From Diphasiastrum complanatum (Eukaryota > Streptophyta > Lycopodiopsida > Lycopodiales > Lycopodiaceae), in the NCBI GenBank assembly GCA_029204225.1, contig CM055112.1:28606280-28670279 (forward strand): a DNA stretch of 64,000 nt. The letters run 5' to 3'. Every line of letters starts with the position of its first letter. Position 1 is the stretch's first letter. This document shows positions 60,372 through 64,000 of this stretch, piece after piece. The position numbers were made by a program, and so were the translations under genes. The notes below the pieces were generated by a model. It was not told the DNA's origin. It worked only from the letters and a program-made list of their open reading frames with translations, and made no database searches.

Positions 60372-61250
60372 CACTCCATAATATAAACTTTTAATAATTT
60401 TCTTGTTGTTTGAAACTTTTTCACTTTTGGTACTTTGACATTTGATTAGTTTTGGTGCTTTTGGTTGTCTTGTACTCTTTATAAAACTCATTCTTTCGGA
60501 ACTTCTGCACCTATAGTACTTTTGTAGTTTGGTACTTTTGACACTTTTGTAAGTAATGGTATTTTTGCAGTTTGGTAATACTGGTATTTTTGGTGATACT
60601 GGAATTTTTTAGGTTTGTTACTACTGGTACTTTTTGTAATAGTACTGAAATTTTTGCAGTTTGATACTATCCAAACCTTTGACAATTTTTACATTGGATT
60701 TGAACTTCTAGCCTGTTTTGAACTTTTTAGCTATTATTTGGTACTTTTGAAACTTCTAGATTTGTTTTTGGTGTACTGATTGGTATTTTCTACGCGTTGT
60801 TTACTAGTTTTGGTGGTTTTGCACTTTTCACAAGTTCGTTCATTTAGAACATTTGAGACTGAGGAACTATTGCGAATCGGTACTATTGACATTTTAGTAA
60901 CTAACGTTACAATTGGCAACTCTACAGTTTGGTTGTAATGTAACCTTTCTGACTATTGGTATCTTGCAGTTTGTTACTTTTGACAAAATTGGTACTATTC
61001 GTTTTAAATGTTTTTGGTCTATTTGAAACTTTTAAGGTTCTTTTTGGTACTTTTGGTACTTCTGGATTCGCTTTTTAGTACTGTTTGGCATTTTCTCTGC
61101 TTTGTTTGGAACTTTTAAGGTCATGTTTGGTACTTTTGGTGCTTTTAAGTACTGTTTGGCACTTTTATGTTTTGTTTGGTAGTTTTGAAGCTTACGTATA
61201 GTATATAAAGTGTTGGCTATTGTTTGGTACTGTGTTTATTGTTTGGTGCT
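60372..61250 (+). repeat. Intron 2 minisatellite (TTTGGTACTT)
   Basis: A second, more diverged array of the same GGTACTTTTGG type, here with TTTGCAGTTTGGTA and TTTTAAGGT variants. It fills intron 2 of the broken gene. Confidence 0.88.
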
Positions 61251-61531
61251 ATTTTGTAATAATTCGGATTTTCATTGCAAAGGGAATACGAAAGCTGGAG
61301 TCATATTGGAAGGATGCTCAAGGGCACACTGATTTTGTGAACCTCATGCAAGAGAAGATCAATAGGGGACACAAATTCACTCGCACGCTTTCAAAGCTTA
61401 AGTGGCCCAATCAATGGTGTCCATCTATGACGAACTGTAATAGTGGCTGCCGAACGAAAATTGCTTTTGCCTTTCCCGGCCAAATTTTGGTGATTTTCAA
61501 AAATCCCGTCGGGCAGTACAAACGATTGTGA

Positions 61532-62002
61532 TTGGACCATAGTTACTGTCCGAATACTCTTTCGATGCCCGTATTTGTACACTCGAGATTGATTTGACGT
61601 CAATAGTCATAAACTGTAGTTAACTAATCCTTGTAGTTTATGAACTTCTTATCATTCTTAGGTATATCTCTCGTTCTCTTTGTTCTCATTCGTACTCAAC
61701 TTCCATAGAGATATTTTGGACTAATGGCAACAAATAATCGGAGACCAAGACGAACCATTGATGCGGGCCAGGATGAAGGCGAGCAGTTTGTTTGGTGCGG
61801 GCCATGCGATGTCCTAGTATTGGATTAGCGCGCATGTGTACAAATTAGCAGCGAGGCAGTATAGGAGACGTGCGCTGAACCAATCACCCGAGAATGAAAG
61901 TCAACAGTTGATAGCAGATCCACACACATGTGAGTATAGGCCATTGTTCGTTGTGCTAAGTTTTTGGATCGAATCTGAGTCTTCATACTTTTCCCATGCT
62001 TT
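61532..62002 (+). other. No clear gene; short open frames
   Basis: Contains an ATG frame at about 61724 (MATNNRRPRRTIDAGQDEGE, about 35 codons) and an overlapping frame to 61960 (RQYRRRALNQSPENES). They may be further exons of the broken upstream gene or of a transposon; no domain is recognised. Confidence 0.3.
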
Positions 62003-62325
62003 ATGGAGCAACCCGAGGGCTATATCAAAGAAGGTGATGAATCCAAAGTGTGTCTCTTGTTCAAAAGTCTTTATGGGCTAGTGGCAACCCCAAGGTCCTG
62101 GTATGCAAGGCTCAATTCATACCTTATCTCACTTGGATTCAATCTAAGTGCATATGATCCATCTTTTTATATAAAATTTGTGAATATCAATCTTGTTATT
62201 CTCATCATTTATGAAGATGATATCATCTTTACTGGAAGTTGCATGAAACTTGTTGATGAGACAAAAAATGCATTAGGTAATGAATTTAAAATGCAAGATC
62301 TAGGTGAGCTTCATGATGGGGCAAG
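62003..62325 (+). pseudogene. Copia RT fragment
   Basis: MEQPEGYIKEGDESKVCLLF, SLYGLVATPRSWYARLN, then IIYEDDIIFTGSC in place of YVDD, and GNEFKMQDLGELH. It stops abruptly where the reversed family-D LTR begins (about 62326). Another lineage than D. Confidence 0.9.
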
Positions 62326-62329
62326 GAAA

Positions 62330-62869
62330 ATAGAAGAACGCGAACGGAGAAGAGAAGGGAAATGTGAAAAAGCCGAAGGTGTTAAAAATACTTTGAACTG
62401 TAAATTTTGAACTATGCAAGTCTCGCATTTCGAGGAAATGCGAAAAAGTCGAAGCTATTGAAAACGTAGTTCATTTCTGCAGACTGTCGCGACACTTAGA
62501 TTATTTTTGCAGACTGTCGCGAAAGTAATGTATTTCTGCAGACTTGTTCTAAATGCTAATTTCGTGGAAGTCTTTGAAGATGGCCAAGTCTTCAATGACT
62601 TCAAATTATTGAATTTAACATCTGAACTTTGAAATTATGACAGTATTGGTTACTCTTTGCTGGAGATCAGCCGGAAGCCCGTTGTAGACGTTCTTCAAAT
62701 AATTTGGATGTCTAAGTTTGGGATTCCTGCATGTATTAGATGAGCAGACTTTGATTTCAAAATAGGTTTCACCTAACCCTAGATCAAAGATCAATAAATG
62801 TGTAGGAAGAATCATGAAATAGAAATTAGTCATTCACCAAGGAAGCAACTATGGGCTTAATTTCCAGCA
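62330..62869 (-). mobile_element. 3' LTR of copia D (second element), truncated
   Basis: On the minus strand it starts TGCTGGAAATTAAG at 62869 after a polypurine tract (CAAGGGGAC) and follows the LTR at 10061 collinearly for about 540 bp, then is cut off by the RT fragment junction. Confidence 0.85.
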
Positions 62870-62882
62870 GTCCCCTTGAGGG

Positions 62883-64000
62883 TCACTGTTGGTGCCTTGG
62901 TATTTTCGTCAGATTCAGCATGTTGAAGAACTTCTGGTGCTTGATCCTTGGAAGCGCTTTGGTAAAGATGTCTGCGACCATTTCTGTTGTGGAGCAGTAT
63001 TGAAGGATCACTTGCCCTAAGAAAACTTTCTCCCGAATGAAATGATACTGGATTTCTATGTGCTTGGATTTGCCATGAAATCTGGGATTCAGTGACAGTG
63101 GATTATAGCTCAAGTTGTCACACAGAATGGTGGTAGCATTGAACTGAGTGTGATGAAGGTCGTGAAGTAATAACCTGATCCATACAACTTCTTTTGAAGC
63201 TTGACATGCTGCAATGTACTTTGTCTCTGTTGAAGAAAGTGCAAATGATTTATGTTTTTTTGAGTTCCACAAAATCGGTCCCCCTGCCAAATAGAAACAG
63301 AACCCAGAGGTAGATTTTCTAGTAGAGACTGTTCCTCCATAATCTGAGTCAGAGTAGCCTCACAAGACGAGTGGGTTGGTAGCATTTCCATCATAACATA
63401 AAATGTGATCTAAACTTCCTTGAATATATCTCATCACTCTTTAATGCTTTCCAATGAGAGATCCTAGGATTAGACATGAATTGACTTAACGTGCTAACAG
63501 TGTATGTTAAATCTGGTCTAGTACACAACATTGCATACATTAGAGATCCGATTAGTGAATGATAAGGGTACTTCGCTAAGTCAAGTACTTCACTATCAGT
63601 CTCAGCACAAGAAGTTAGTCAATACTATACTTGGATCCATTGGGGTATCAATGGGTTTGCGATTAGACATATGAAACTTTTCTAAAATGCCTTTTAGATA
63701 TGTTTGCTGGCTAAGATAGATCTTCTTTTGAAGTCTATCTCTAGTAATGTGAATTTCTAGCAAAGAATGAATAGCTCCTAAATCAGTGATGTCAAATTTC
63801 TTTGATAGATCACTCTTAGTAGTGTGCATAAGAGAAGTGTCATTAGACAAAATAAATGCATCATCTACGTAAAGAGCTATCTGAACTGAATTGGTGCTTA
63901 TATGCTTTGAATAAACATTACAATCAGTTGAATTGTTTCCAAATCCTAATTGAATGAGATAAGAGTTGATTCTATCAAACCATACTCTTGCGGCCTGTTC
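62883..64000 (-). pseudogene. Copia D RT-RNase H, runs off window
   Basis: The minus strand, from the window edge leftwards, reads RVWFDRINSYLIQLGF, an intact YVDD (LYVDDAFI near 63870), SKKFDITDLGAIHSLLEIHI, KPIDTPMDPSIVL, a frame break near 63600, then the RNase H: NSKKHKSFALSSTETKYIAA, HIEIQYHFIREKVFLGQVIL and MVADIFTKALPRIKHQKFFN. It is collinear with 8950-10040. The YVDD box is intact here but mutated in the first element. Its 5' part lies beyond 64000. Confidence 0.93.

Larger units (their letters stand above)
58770..61531 (+). pseudogene. Broken multi-exon gene, function unknown
   Basis: Exon 1 (58770-59004) starts MRTPTRKHKAASKATVEN, is basic (HKRPRTNYYDRSPAKTR, NLS-like) and ends KDKLSIV. 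A donor G|GTTATG and the acceptor TTTTGCAG at 59834 join it in frame to exon 2 (59835-60340), KNKMDEYPILRKFCY, then TAA, EQLHEEYGLSLEGKLAKDLV and a TAG. After a frameshift near 60090 come FVRCYAFDAFECYKAAK and WARFGENVIAMCSSKKDG. Donor GAG|GTGAGA is at 60341. Exon 3 starts near 61283 after TTGCAAAG: IRKLESYWKDAQGHTDFVNL; its phase does not match. Stops are CAA/CAG-to-TAA/TAG type changes. I do not recognise the family; a transposon-encoded or lineage-specific nuclear protein is possible. Confidence 0.55.

Overview
The window is nuclear DNA from a land plant with a large, repeat-rich genome. It holds one convincing intact host gene, a HAESA/HSL1-type leucine-rich-repeat receptor kinase on the minus strand (51932-55506, two exons). 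Most of the rest is decayed Ty1/copia and Ty3/gypsy LTR retrotransposons, long (CT)n/(GA)n tracts and degraded gene fragments. The very long GA/CT tracts, the density of old retroelements and an LRR kinase of non-angiosperm flavour would suit a fern, another non-flowering plant or a gymnosperm, but the sequence does not settle the lineage.

Layout. 1-7 kb: microsatellites, an unrecognised open frame, and a histone H3-like pseudogene (3075-3459) behind a TATA box and an 80-bp tandem repeat; the H3 frame runs on into a proline/lysine-rich segment up to 3834. 7.2-11.1 kb: copia element (family D) with its 3' LTR. 11-13.7 kb: unrecognised sequence, then an antisense copia RNase H relic. 13.69-39.63 kb: an interval bounded by two same-orientation copies of a roughly 270-bp copia LTR (family E). 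Inside it are a duplicated 2.6-kb block with a BAHD-like acyltransferase relic, an unknown decayed ORF, a gypsy element (C, plus), a copia element (J, minus), a gypsy element (A, minus) whose leader forms an 856-bp inverted repeat around an LTR plus tRNA-Asp-type primer site, a copia element (F) split by a foldback element with 18-bp perfect terminal inverted repeats, and copia pieces K, D and E. 39.6-48.6 kb: a copia integrase piece, the second copy of the duplicated block (41127-44070), and copia relics I, H and H2. 48.6-51.9 kb: mostly featureless. 51.9-55.5 kb: the receptor kinase. 56-58.7 kb: microsatellites, including a GA/CT hairpin. 58.8-61.5 kb: a broken multi-exon gene of unknown function whose introns are TTTGGTACTT-type minisatellites. 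62-64 kb: a copia RT scrap, then a second family-D copia element on the minus strand running off the window.

Functionally, only the receptor kinase can be assumed to make an intact protein. The transposable elements are all broken by stops, frameshifts or deletions. The observations most worth following up are the H3-like sequence with a retained K4/K9-like tail, the GC-cored foldback element, the minisatellite-filled introns, and the non-RD catalytic loop (HCD) in a HAESA-like receptor.
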